64,000 nt of DNA from Thalassobacterium sedimentorum (GTDB taxonomy: Bacteria; Verrucomicrobiota; Verrucomicrobiia; Opitutales; Coraliomargaritaceae), in the NCBI RefSeq assembly GCF_031127905.1, contig NZ_JARXIC010000016.1, positions 1 through 64,000 on the forward strand, read 5' to 3'. Both the position numbers and the translations under genes were made by a program. Positions 1-7,925 of this stretch are shown here, piece by piece. A model generated the notes under the pieces. It was not told the DNA's origin, did no database searches, and saw only the letters and a program-made list of their open reading frames with translations. Every line of letters begins with the position of its first letter. Position 1 is the stretch's first letter.

Positions 1-186
1 CGTGTCATACGCCTATTTGGTAATGGGTGGATTCGCGCTTCAGTAAACGCTACTTGAGACCACTACATGCGCATTAATTATGAGAATCGGTATTACTGCA
101 GGTGTGATACAGAATGAATACAATTCTACAGTTGATTATTGGCACGAATACTGCATAGTAAACACCAGACATGACTTCACCCCTGC

Positions 187-819
187 ATGCCTATGAAACT
201 GACACGCATACTCCTCACCGCCACAGTTCTCTGCGGCCTTTCGGCTTCTGCACAAAGTATCGATTTCCAATTTGACGACGATACCATCAATGGCAACCCA
301 TCGCTTGGAGCCAGTTTTGAAACAGCTATGGATGGAGCCACAGGTGCGACAGTCTTTGACTTAAGCTCTATCGTCGCTGGCCTGAATCTCACAGTCACTC
401 CCAGTCAATTAGGCATTAGCGATACAAATACTGGCATCGGCATAGACAGTGGGGGCACTCTATCGGCAGCTGGAGATGCGCTCACGTTTTCCTTCAATAA
501 AGCCATTACCTTAGATTTTTTAGACATGGGCAGTTTCACTGGAGATGGCGGAGACTCACTACTGCTCTCTTTCACTAATTCCAATCCTGAAATTACCCTC
601 AACAATGGTGACTTCGACAATAACTCATCGAATACAATCACATTCACTGAGGCGAATGCTTTAGCTGCGAATGAATCATTTAGCATTGCCTGGCTTGATG
701 GCAATTTCGCGATTGAAGCCTTCACAGTCACGATCGTTCCGGAACCAGGAACCTTCGCCCTACTCGCGGGCACCTGCGCCCTAGGCTTCGTCATGCTGCG
801 CCGTCGCACACTTCTGTAA
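187..819 (+). CDS. PEP-CTERM sorting domain protein
   Basis: A 210-residue secreted protein with an N-terminal signal peptide (Met-Lys-Leu-Thr-Arg then a hydrophobic run ending near SASAQ) and a C-terminal PEP-CTERM tail: VPEPGTF, a hydrophobic helix, then MLRRR. In this family the tail is recognised by an exosortase, and the protein is delivered to the surface or an exopolysaccharide matrix. The middle is Asp/Asn/Ser/Thr-rich, predicted all-beta, with no catalytic motif I can see. An in-frame ATG at 193 (MKLTRIL) is an equally good or better start than 187. It stands alone, convergent with xerD. The exact role is unknown; the sorting signal is clear. Confidence 0.85.
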   Translation: MPMKLTRILLTATVLCGLSASAQSIDFQFDDDTINGNPSLGASFETAMDGATGATVFDLSSIVAGLNLTVTPSQLGISDTNTGIGIDSGGTLSAAGDALTFSFNKAITLDFLDMGSFTGDGGDSLLLSFTNSNPEITLNNGDFDNNSSNTITFTEANALAANESFSIAWLDGNFAIEAFTVTIVPEPGTFALLAGTCALGFVMLRRRTLL

Positions 820-898
820 TTCATTTTTTAGTCACCTTTTTCACTCATCGCCTGGTTCGTAATATAAAGAGAGAGAGAATCGCTGGCTCGAGCATCAT

Positions 899-1828
899 TC
901 ACTTCTTAGCGCGAGGATGAAACAGCGCGTGCTCATCTACCAGCCGTTGCGACTGCACAGAGGTGTAAATTTGAGTGGTCGAAATATCTGCATGCCCCAA
1001 CATCTCCTGAATCGCACGCAGGTCAGCGCCACCTTCCAATAAATGCGTCGCAAAGGAATGTCGTAGTAAATGCGGCTTGATCGGCTTCTTGATGCCCGCC
1101 CGACGGGCGTGCTCTTTAACTGAGACCCAGACCATTTTGCGCGAAATCGCACGCCCTTGTTGACTCAAAAAAAGTTCACTCCCGGTGCGCGACTTAACTA
1201 AATAAGGGCGTCCACCTGAGAGGTAATTTTGCACCGCCTGAATCGCTGCCCCTCCTATCGGCGCGATCCGCTCTTTCGCCCCCTTGCCTGACACACGCAC
1301 ATAGCCCTCATCTAGATGAATACTTTGCAATAAGATACCACACAGCTCAGAAACACGCAGACCACTACTATAAAAGAGCTCCAAAATAGCGCGATCACGC
1401 AGCCCATGTGGGGTGCGATCCGAAGGTGCCAGAAGCAGCCGCTCGACCTCCTCCCGCGTCAGCACCTCAGGCAATCGACGCTCAAGTTTTGGCGCCCCCA
1501 GTAGTTCCGTCATATCATCCTTACGTACATTGTCCCGCACGAGATGCTTTGCCAGCATACGCAAAGCTGATAACTTGCGCGCTTGGCTGCTGCGTGCAAA
1601 ACCGGCACGACTCAGACTAGCCGTCCACGCAGCCACATGCCCCGACTCAACCTGCTGCCAATCATGCACGCCCAACTTAGTTAAAAACCCCACACACTGC
1701 GCCAGATCACGGGTATAGGCCGCAAGCGTATTGGCCGCGAGCCCACGCTCAAGTTCCAACCATGCGAGAAAACTCTCCAGCGGTTCGGCGAAGGCAGCTG
1801 GGATCTGATCTAAGGGGTCTTTGCTCAT
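899..1828 (-). CDS. xerD: Tyrosine recombinase, XerC/XerD family
   Basis: A 309-residue site-specific tyrosine recombinase of the kind that resolves chromosome dimers at dif. The N-terminal SAM-like core-binding domain spans about 10-105 and the catalytic domain about 120-305. The full catalytic set is visible: Arg158 (GLRVSE), Lys182 (GKGAKE), His253 and Arg256 (HLLRH), His279 (LGHAD) and the nucleophile Tyr288 (QIYT). The open frame extends upstream to 2014, but that extension overlaps the divergent argA start and has no family similarity, so I start at the ATG at 1828; the resulting length is normal for XerC/D. XerC versus XerD cannot be settled from one copy. No integrase-type neighbourhood is present, so this is a housekeeping recombinase. 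Confidence 0.92.
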   Translation of the reverse strand: MSKDPLDQIPAAFAEPLESFLAWLELERGLAANTLAAYTRDLAQCVGFLTKLGVHDWQQVESGHVAAWTASLSRAGFARSSQARKLSALRMLAKHLVRDNVRKDDMTELLGAPKLERRLPEVLTREEVERLLLAPSDRTPHGLRDRAILELFYSSGLRVSELCGILLQSIHLDEGYVRVSGKGAKERIAPIGGAAIQAVQNYLSGGRPYLVKSRTGSELFLSQQGRAISRKMVWVSVKEHARRAGIKKPIKPHLLRHSFATHLLEGGADLRAIQEMLGHADISTTQIYTSVQSQRLVDEHALFHPRAKK

Positions 1829-1983
1829 ACGTAAGGACAGGGCAGGCTTCTCACGCCCATAAAAACAAGTGTCATGTAATAAGGCCCGCTCGAATACAGG
1901 CGTGAAAAGTCGCCCCCTAGGATCAACTTGAAAACATGCGCCTTGCAAGCCCGTAGAGGAATCGCACACTGAATGCGCGTATA

Positions 1984-3291
1984 ATGAACACCATCGAGAA
2001 TAACGAAAACACAATTAAGCCCACCGACCTACGTGGGATTCTTAAATATGTCCCCATGTTTCGGGACCATGTCTTCGTACTCGCGCTGGATGGTAGCCTG
2101 GTCGCACATGAAAACTTCCAGAATGTGCTACTAGACATCGCCGTGCTCCGCTCTCTGAATATCAAGGTAGTCCTCGTGCACGGCATCGGCCAACAACTCA
2201 AAGCACTCGCCGCCCAAAAGAAAACAGTCATCAGCGATCCTCACGGCGAACAAAGAACGGACACCGCCACCCTCGAACTGGCCACAGAAGCCGCCGCGAT
2301 TGTCAGTTTACAAGTCATGCAGGGGCTCACACGTAACGGTCTGCGCTGCGCCACATGCAACGGAGTCCGGAGTAAGGAAATCGGAATAGTCAAAGGCGAA
2401 GATCAACTCAGCAGCGGCACAGTCGACAAACTGGATGTGGTGTTATTTAATAAACTGCTCGATGCCGATACCATCCCAGTCATTACGCCCATCGCCTTCA
2501 GTCGCGAGGGCACCCCGCTGCGAATCAACTCCGACCTACTCGCATCCGAACTGGCCTCCAAGCTAAGTGCCTCCAAGCTAATCTATATGACTACCGAAGA
2601 AGGGCTAAAGCTTGATGATCAACCATTAACCAATCTCCCGGTCGCCGACTTGGAACGCCTACTTCAAACAGCAGCCGAAAAAATCCCAGACCGCTTACAG
2701 AGCAAATCAAGGCAAGCAGTCAGGGCCATTCATGCGGGCACCCCACGCGCCCACATACTTGATGGCAGAGCCTTTGGGGCATTGCTCAACGAAATTTTCG
2801 ATAAAGTGGGCATTGGAACCATGGTCTATAGTAATGATTATCAATCCATACGACGAGCAGTTGCCGCCGATGCACACTCAATTTTTAACATCACCCGCAA
2901 TGCTGTTCGCAGTGAAAGCTTGCGCGAACGTTCACAGGAATCCATCGAAGCCACCATTGACAAATATTTGGTTTACGAAATCGACGGCAGTATCGTGGGC
3001 TGTGTCAACCTGAAGAGCTATGACAATGGCGAGGTCATCGAAGTCGGCAGCGTATACGTGCAACCATTCTACCAGAATAAAGGTGTCGGTCGCAAGATGG
3101 TAGAATTTGCTTGCGCAGAAGCCAAAACGCGCGGCGCAAAGCGCGTCATCGCAATGACCACCCAAGCCAATAAATTTTTCTCCAAAGTCTGTGGCTTCAC
3201 AGAGGGCGGCATCGACGATCTGCCTGCTGAACGGCGTGAAGACTACGCCAATAACGGACGAAACTCCAAGGTGCTGCACCTCAGCCTATAG
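1984..3291 (+). CDS. argA: Amino-acid N-acetyltransferase (N-acetylglutamate synthase)
   Basis: A 435-residue enzyme with the two-domain architecture of bacterial ArgA. An amino-acid-kinase-fold domain covers about residues 25-280 (LALDGSLVAHENF, then VLVHGIGQQL), and a GNAT acetyltransferase domain covers about 290-435. The acetyl-CoA pyrophosphate loop is visible as QNKGVG at 364-369. ArgA makes N-acetylglutamate from glutamate and acetyl-CoA, the first step of arginine synthesis, and in this family the kinase-like domain usually binds arginine for feedback control. No other arg genes are adjacent. The gene is divergent from xerD with about 155 bp between starts, which must hold both promoters. 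Confidence 0.9.
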   Translation: MNTIENNENTIKPTDLRGILKYVPMFRDHVFVLALDGSLVAHENFQNVLLDIAVLRSLNIKVVLVHGIGQQLKALAAQKKTVISDPHGEQRTDTATLELATEAAAIVSLQVMQGLTRNGLRCATCNGVRSKEIGIVKGEDQLSSGTVDKLDVVLFNKLLDADTIPVITPIAFSREGTPLRINSDLLASELASKLSASKLIYMTTEEGLKLDDQPLTNLPVADLERLLQTAAEKIPDRLQSKSRQAVRAIHAGTPRAHILDGRAFGALLNEIFDKVGIGTMVYSNDYQSIRRAVAADAHSIFNITRNAVRSESLRERSQESIEATIDKYLVYEIDGSIVGCVNLKSYDNGEVIEVGSVYVQPFYQNKGVGRKMVEFACAEAKTRGAKRVIAMTTQANKFFSKVCGFTEGGIDDLPAERREDYANNGRNSKVLHLSL

Positions 3292-3310
3292 CAACGACTG
3301 CATCCACCGT

Positions 3311-3649
3311 ATGGCACCCATGGAACTCTACCACACAACTGACGTCTTCGGTATCACTGAGCTGAATCCAACAGCTGAAAAAATGCGTCACTTACTGGAC
3401 AGTCTCGATACACAGGACGTACTCGACTGTGAACATCCGGACGTTTCACTGGTGCACGACAGCAGCGGCTGGAGTCTCTCCGTCTACCCCAGCGGTGTAG
3501 TCACCTTTGAAAATCTCGACACAGCCGACGAGCCCCCTCGCTATATGAATGGCCTCACCCGCAACCAAGCCTTGACGCTCTGGCTGGAGCTTTCTCGCGG
3601 TGAAATCCAACAGATCAGTAGCCGTCCTTGGCGGCGTGACGAGGCTTAA
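3311..3649 (+). CDS. Conserved-looking hypothetical protein
   Basis: A 112-residue soluble protein that begins 19 bp after argA and is probably co-transcribed with it. I do not recognise the family. It is acidic overall with a basic end, has no signal peptide or membrane segment, and contains a beta-rich middle (WSLSVYPSGVVTFENL) followed by a helix (GLTRNQALTLWLELSRGEIQQI). The longer frame back to 3191 would overlap argA heavily, so a start at 3311 or at the ATG at 3320 is preferred. Codon use resembles its neighbours, which supports a real gene. The function is unknown. Confidence 0.65.
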   Translation: MAPMELYHTTDVFGITELNPTAEKMRHLLDSLDTQDVLDCEHPDVSLVHDSSGWSLSVYPSGVVTFENLDTADEPPRYMNGLTRNQALTLWLELSRGEIQQISSRPWRRDEA

Positions 3650-3692
3650 TCAAGAGTGCCGGTCCGGCTCGCAAAGCTGGGTCAACGACAAT

Positions 3693-4355
3693 TCATAGCC
3701 AGCACAGACTCAACACATAATCGTCGACCAGTCGGAATCTGAAATTAAGATGCTGCAACTCAGTCGCGAATCGTCGCTCCAGTAGTAAAACTCTCGCCAC
3801 TCCAGACTGCATATCCAATGCTAGCGCCAAATCCTGGAAATTCCCATCAGTGCGGCAATGCGCGAACTGCGCCTTATAAAAGGCCTCCTTCAAACTAAAC
3901 AACACGGACGCCCGCAGTTGATCGCCCGCCACGAAATCCATTTCCAATGGATGCACCACCTTTTGAATCGCCGCCACACTTAGGCGATTAGTCTTTTCCA
4001 AGTCCACCCCCAGCAGACGCGGAGGGGCATTGCGAGTAAGCACTGCCAGCGCAATTCCACGGCTATGCGAGATGCTCCCCAGCACACATTCAGGCCATAC
4101 AGGCAGTCCCCGAGCGTCCGGCAGCAAATCATCGCAAACAACCTGCAACTGAGCCAGCGCACTGTGCGCGCAGAAACGCCCAGCCGCAAACTCCTGCAGA
4201 CGATGCACCCCCCAGTCGACACTCCAAGCATGCTCACGCTGCGAAAGCTTCGCGACATGGCTTCCATCCACTGCTGTCACTGCAAAAGCACAGCCCCGCG
4301 GGACCAGGGTGCCCAAAGTAGAGCTCAGTTTCGCAATTGTGGATGCAGCCGACAT
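3693..4355 (-). CDS. 4'-phosphopantetheinyl transferase, EntD type
   Basis: A 220-residue enzyme of the Sfp/EntD superfamily that transfers the phosphopantetheine arm of CoA onto carrier-protein serines. Diagnostic motifs in order are RFCAHSALAQL (60-70), PVWPECVLGSISHS (85-98), the metal-binding GVDLE (116-120) and the FSLKEAFYKA signature (153-162), which places it with EntD rather than AcpS. No polyketide, peptide or siderophore synthase lies in the window, so its carrier protein is encoded elsewhere. It is convergent with the gene before it and divergent from the secreted nuclease gene after it. Confidence 0.88.
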   Translation of the reverse strand: MSAASTIAKLSSTLGTLVPRGCAFAVTAVDGSHVAKLSQREHAWSVDWGVHRLQEFAAGRFCAHSALAQLQVVCDDLLPDARGLPVWPECVLGSISHSRGIALAVLTRNAPPRLLGVDLEKTNRLSVAAIQKVVHPLEMDFVAGDQLRASVLFSLKEAFYKAQFAHCRTDGNFQDLALALDMQSGVARVLLLERRFATELQHLNFRFRLVDDYVLSLCWL

Positions 4356-4461
4356 ATGGATTCATTTAAACTGGCTGCATATCAGATAGCAAGCCCACCT
4401 AAATCAAAGCAGACACAATCCAAGCCTTGCCAGCAGTCCCCCAAACTCTAATACAACCTGT

Positions 4462-5616
4462 ATGCGGATGCTTTTTACACTGCTATGTATTCTCTCGTGG
4501 AGCCTCCACTCACGGGCAGCAGAACAAGTCGAAGGCACCTGGGAAGTGCTGGAAGGCTGTCGGCTAGTCAAGGCACACTTTAACGATGGGGACAGCTTTC
4601 AAGTCGCTTACCGCAATGAAAAATACAGCTTTCGCCTCTATTTCGTCGATGCACCAGAGACCTCTGAAACGTATATCGATCGAGTCCGCGATCAGGCACG
4701 CTATTTCTCCATTCCCGAGCAAGACGTCACCAATACCGGTAAACTTGCGAGCTCCTTCACCCAGAATTTTCTCCGTGGAGAGTTTACTGTGATTACCCAA
4801 TGGGAAGATGCACGCGGTAGCAGTCACCATCAACGCTACTTCGCTCTCATTCAAAAAGGAGAGCAATTTCTATCCAGCGAATTGATACGCGCAGGTCTGG
4901 CACGTCTCTATGGCAAACCCACCGAGAATCGCTGGCCCGGCGGCCTCACTCCCCGCACCTTTCTAGCGCGGCTCAAGGAGCAAGAGCGCAAGGCCCAGCA
5001 CGAAGAAGACGGCATCTGGGCACTGGCAACAGGTTCGATGCAAATGTCAGGACTTGAAAGTCTGATCCATCGCAGCGGTATCAACTCCAGCGAAATACAG
5101 GCACCGCACACCGCTACAGGGACATCACTCAAAGATCGCTTGAATATAAACACCGCGACCAGCGCAGAACTGCAGGAGCTCCCAGGAATCGGCCAAGCCT
5201 ATGCAGCTCGTATAATTGCCGCTCGCCCCATCGAAAGCATCGAATCTCTGATACAAATACCAGGAATCTCTGCCAATACCTTGGCAGATTTCAGCCACAT
5301 GATCGTCACAGAAGACCCACCCCCACCAGCCTTCACATTTGCCTTTTACCAAGCCAACATCGAAAAATACCTCAATACCGAAGTCACTGTCCACATCGCT
5401 GCAATCACTGCTAGCGATGCCGACAGCCCTGAGAGTTTTCGTGCAGTCCAAGCACACACCGCTTACAATGGTGAAGATGGCGGCGCCATCACAGCCTACA
5501 TTCCAGACGAATTTTACGACTCATTCATTAATTATTATCGCGAACCAAACCGTGAATTTACAGGCCTGCTCCATACACGCGCAGGCGAAGTCGTCATGGT
5601 CTACGTGCGCAAGTGA
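4462..5616 (+). CDS. Secreted staphylococcal-nuclease-fold protein with helix-hairpin-helix domain
   Basis: A 384-residue predicted exported protein. A signal peptide occupies about 1-20 (hydrophobic core ending SRAAEQ). A thermonuclease-like OB-fold domain follows at about 33-188: the metal-site acid region NDGDSF (41-46), RLYFVDAPET (58-67) and a C-terminal Glu/Trp segment (EEDGIWAL). A ComEA-like HhH pair lies at about 227-282 (LNINTATSAELQELPGIG, then IPGIS). The last 100 residues form a beta-rich domain I do not recognise. The expected activity is cleavage of nucleic acid in the periplasm or outside the cell, with the HhH tail giving DNA binding. SNase plus HhH in one chain is uncommon. 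Divergent from the PPTase gene; the start could also be the ATG at 4468. Confidence 0.82.
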   Translation: MRMLFTLLCILSWSLHSRAAEQVEGTWEVLEGCRLVKAHFNDGDSFQVAYRNEKYSFRLYFVDAPETSETYIDRVRDQARYFSIPEQDVTNTGKLASSFTQNFLRGEFTVITQWEDARGSSHHQRYFALIQKGEQFLSSELIRAGLARLYGKPTENRWPGGLTPRTFLARLKEQERKAQHEEDGIWALATGSMQMSGLESLIHRSGINSSEIQAPHTATGTSLKDRLNINTATSAELQELPGIGQAYAARIIAARPIESIESLIQIPGISANTLADFSHMIVTEDPPPPAFTFAFYQANIEKYLNTEVTVHIAAITASDADSPESFRAVQAHTAYNGEDGGAITAYIPDEFYDSFINYYREPNREFTGLLHTRAGEVVMVYVRK

Positions 5617-5660
5617 TCCATTATTGACCAATCCAGCCTAGCAAGACTCACTAACCAACA

Positions 5661-6479
5661 ATGAAACTTAGCGACTTTGACGCCTACCGCATAACCAAGA
5701 CTCAGAATAATGAGATATCAAAGGTTTCCTCGAACCCATGGAAGGACTTACCAACCAGTAAGAGCGATGCAAAAAAAGAGCTAAGCGCTCTGCATGAACG
5801 TCTCGCTGAGCTGCAACAGCGCTTCTTTGTCGATCGCCGTAAAAAACTCCTCTTCGTGCTACAAGGCATGGACACGAGCGGCAAGAATGGCACAATTCGC
5901 CACGTGTTTCGCGGTGTCAACCCACAGGGAGTCCACGTGGCCAGCTTCGAAAGACCCTCCACTCGTGAACTCGCGCGGGACTATCTTTGGCGTGTTCACA
6001 AGCGCACCCCCGCCAGAGGCGAAATCATGATATTCGATCGCAGCCACTACGAAGACGTGCTGGCGGTGCGCGTAAACAAACTGAAGCCTCCCGCCATCTG
6101 GCGCAAACGCTACCGCCACATCAACGATTTTGAACAATTGCTCGCGGATGAGGACACTGTCATTTTAAAATTTTTCCTGCATATCGACCGCGACACCCAA
6201 AAGCAACGACTCCAGGAACGACTGGATACGCCTGCCAAAAATTGGAAATTTGACCAATCGGATCTCGTCGCCCGCAGTAAGTGGAGCGAGTACGTGGCCG
6301 CTTACGAGGAGGTTTTTGCTAAAACCAGCACCTCTTACGCACCATGGTACATCATACCCGCCAATAAAAAATGGGCCCGCAATCTACTAGTCGCCCGTAT
6401 CGTCGTTAGCTGCCTGGAGGACATGCACCTCAGCTATCCACAAGTCGATTACAACCCATCTGAGATCGTAATTGACTAG
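5661..6479 (+). CDS. ppk2: Polyphosphate kinase 2 family protein (PPK2)
   Basis: A 272-residue soluble kinase of the PPK2 family, which uses polyphosphate to phosphorylate nucleoside mono- or diphosphates, or the reverse. The P-loop GMDTSGKNG is at 69-77, the lid-proximal segment FERPSTRELARDYLWR at about 96-111, and the Walker-B-like FDRSHYEDV at 125-133. The single-domain length and the FERPS motif resemble the class III/class I single-domain enzymes; the nucleotide preference (AMP, ADP or GDP) cannot be read reliably. It begins 44 bp after the nuclease gene and precedes the L21 gene on the same strand. No ppk1 or ppx is nearby. Confidence 0.88.
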   Translation: MKLSDFDAYRITKTQNNEISKVSSNPWKDLPTSKSDAKKELSALHERLAELQQRFFVDRRKKLLFVLQGMDTSGKNGTIRHVFRGVNPQGVHVASFERPSTRELARDYLWRVHKRTPARGEIMIFDRSHYEDVLAVRVNKLKPPAIWRKRYRHINDFEQLLADEDTVILKFFLHIDRDTQKQRLQERLDTPAKNWKFDQSDLVARSKWSEYVAAYEEVFAKTSTSYAPWYIIPANKKWARNLLVARIVVSCLEDMHLSYPQVDYNPSEIVID

Positions 6480-6491
6480 ATTTAGGAAAAT

Positions 6492-6507
6492 AGACGAAAA
6501 AACGTCT
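6492..6507 (+). promoter_or_regulatory. Small hairpin in the PPK2-L21 gap
   Basis: A perfect 5-bp stem (AGACG/CGTCT) with an A6 loop, followed by TTGATTTCG, lies between the PPK2 stop and the L21 start. It could be a weak terminator for ppk2 or part of an L21 leader. There is no strong U-tract, so the assignment is tentative. Confidence 0.25.
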
Positions 6508-6548
6508 TGATTTCGTCGCCAAGCACGATTTGCTCTCCCCCTTTTCCC

Positions 6549-6863
6549 ATGAAAGCCACTATCAAAACACAAGGTCGCCAATTCACCGTAACAGAAGGCG
6601 ATGTCCTCAAAGTAAACGCCTTCCCAGGAACGGAAGCCGGTGACTCTGTAGACATCAGCGAAGTCCTCATGATCGGTGAAGGTGCGGACGCACGCTTCGG
6701 CACTCCTCTGGTCGAGGGCGCATCCGTCAAGGTCACCATTCTCGAAAACAAAAAGGACAAGAAGATCGTCGTCTTCAAAAAGAAGCGTCGCCAAGGCTAC
6801 AAAAAACGCCGTGGCCATCGCCAGCACCTTTCTGTTATCAAAATCGAATCCATCAACGGATAA
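6549..6863 (+). CDS. rplU: 50S ribosomal protein L21
   Basis: A 104-residue protein with the L21 fold: [18 protein letters not shown] at the start, a central beta-sheet, and the rRNA-binding C-terminal motif [18 protein letters not shown] followed by KIESI. The length matches the usual 101-104 residues. The frame is open back to 6507, but the family begins at the ATG at 6549. It forms the conserved rplU-rpmA pair with L27, 28 bp downstream. Confidence 0.97.
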   Translation: MKATIKTQGRQFTVTEGDVLKVNAFPGTEAGDSVDISEVLMIGEGADARFGTPLVEGASVKVTILENKKDKKIVVFKKKRRQGYKKRRGHRQHLSVIKIESING

Positions 6864-6891
6864 TTTTTAACCACTCAGGAGATACTGAACG

Positions 6892-7146
6892 ATGTCACAT
6901 AAAAAAGGACAAGGAACTTCACGTAACGGTCGCGACAGCAACGCAAAGCGTCTTGGCGTCAAAAAATTTGGCGGCGAAGTCGTCGTAGCTGGTAACATCA
7001 TCATTCGTCAGCGCGGCACACGTTTCCATGCAGGTGCCAACGTCGGCATGGGCCGCGATCACACTCTGTTCGCATTGAAGGACGGCCGTGTTGCTTTCGA
7101 TAAGCTTCACCGCAAAATCAATGTGATTGAAGAAGCGGTCGCGTAA
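6892..7146 (+). CDS. rpmA: 50S ribosomal protein L27
   Basis: An 84-residue ribosomal protein near the peptidyl transferase centre. It begins [20 protein letters not shown] and carries the family signature [12 protein letters not shown]. There is no cleavable N-terminal extension of the type seen in Firmicutes L27. A clear Shine-Dalgarno AGGAG at 6877-6881 precedes the ATG with normal spacing, one of few strong SD sequences in this window. It ends the rplU-rpmA operon and is followed by a terminator at 7172. Confidence 0.97.
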   Translation: MSHKKGQGTSRNGRDSNAKRLGVKKFGGEVVVAGNIIIRQRGTRFHAGANVGMGRDHTLFALKDGRVAFDKLHRKINVIEEAVA

Positions 7147-7171
7147 AGTATACGTATAGACTTTTTAACTA

Positions 7172-7206
7172 AATCCCATTCCTATTCAAGGAGTGGGATT
7201 TTTTTT
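7172..7206 (+). terminator. Rho-independent terminator after rpmA
   Basis: An 11-bp stem (AATCCCATTCC paired with GGAGTGGGATT, one G-T wobble) with a 7-nt loop (7183-7189) is followed immediately by a T-run through 7206. It lies 25 bp after the L27 stop codon and ends the rplU-rpmA transcript. Confidence 0.9.
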
Positions 7207-7334
7207 CGTATAGCCATGGCACTGCCCTTGCGTAGATCCGCACCATTGCAGCGACGACGCGCACCGACAAGCTCCTCACAGTGAAAAATGATTCGACGAA
7301 CTAGTCCGAATGTTCCACGTTCAAAGTCATTCCG

Positions 7335-7838
7335 ATGGCTATCACACTCGAAGAGCTCCAAAAGCAGCGCCAACAAGTCCAAGCGCACCTACACTGGCTG
7401 GACGCAAAAATTGCCGAACAGAGCACCCTGGCACACGACGACACACCCACTGTCTCCACGTCTCCGGCTCAAAATTCTGAGGATGCGGAAAGTAACACAA
7501 GCATTCAACTCGAAAAACAATCGGCCTCTCCCAAGCCATTCAATGCCAAGCCAGAGAATGAATCCGACGGTTCGCAAACCGCCTCGCCCCCGCCGCTTCC
7601 CTCAGGCGCACAAATCTATACACCCCCAACTGAGTATACACCCCCAACCAAGAAAAGCCCCACATCTGTCACAGAACCGCCCTATCCGCTTGAAAGTGCC
7701 ACCAGCGACTTCGAAAGCACTTACAAGCCCAAGACACAGAACGACATTCTACGCGCGAAAATTGGTTGCTTGGCCCTCTTCATCGTAGCGGTCTGCATGT
7801 TTCTGTTCTTTCTCTTTGGCCTACCCTATCTACTCTAA
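7335..7838 (+). CDS. Hypothetical protein with one C-terminal membrane helix
   Basis: A 167-residue protein I cannot assign to a family. Residues about 5-30 form a helical segment (ITLEELQKQRQQVQAHL). A long Pro/Ser/Thr-rich disordered linker follows at about 33-130, containing a near-repeat TPPTEYTPPTKK, then one hydrophobic helix at about 143-165 (CLALFIVAVCMFLFFLFGL) reaching the C-terminus. The layout suggests a tail-anchored protein with its bulk in the cytoplasm. A competing frame at 7288-7788 gives a Pro/Lys/Arg-rich, low-complexity product and is a shadow. The frame chosen has the typical membrane helix and an ATG at 7335. Confidence 0.6.
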   Translation: MAITLEELQKQRQQVQAHLHWLDAKIAEQSTLAHDDTPTVSTSPAQNSEDAESNTSIQLEKQSASPKPFNAKPENESDGSQTASPPPLPSGAQIYTPPTEYTPPTKKSPTSVTEPPYPLESATSDFESTYKPKTQNDILRAKIGCLALFIVAVCMFLFFLFGLPYLL

Positions 7839-7925
7839 CTGACATAACACGAAACGAATTCTGACACATACATAGTTTGCCCCGACGAGTCAGAGCGCTT
7901 CGAGTCGATCAGCTGCTCACTTGAC

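Noticed and set aside
899-1828. Integrase of a mobile element
   Set aside because: The gene is XerC/D-like with housekeeping neighbours; no attachment site, transposase or phage gene adjoins it.
7288-7788. 166-codon frame overlapping the small membrane-protein gene
   Set aside because: Pro/Arg/Lys-rich, low complexity, and the competing frame has a clear ATG and membrane helix.
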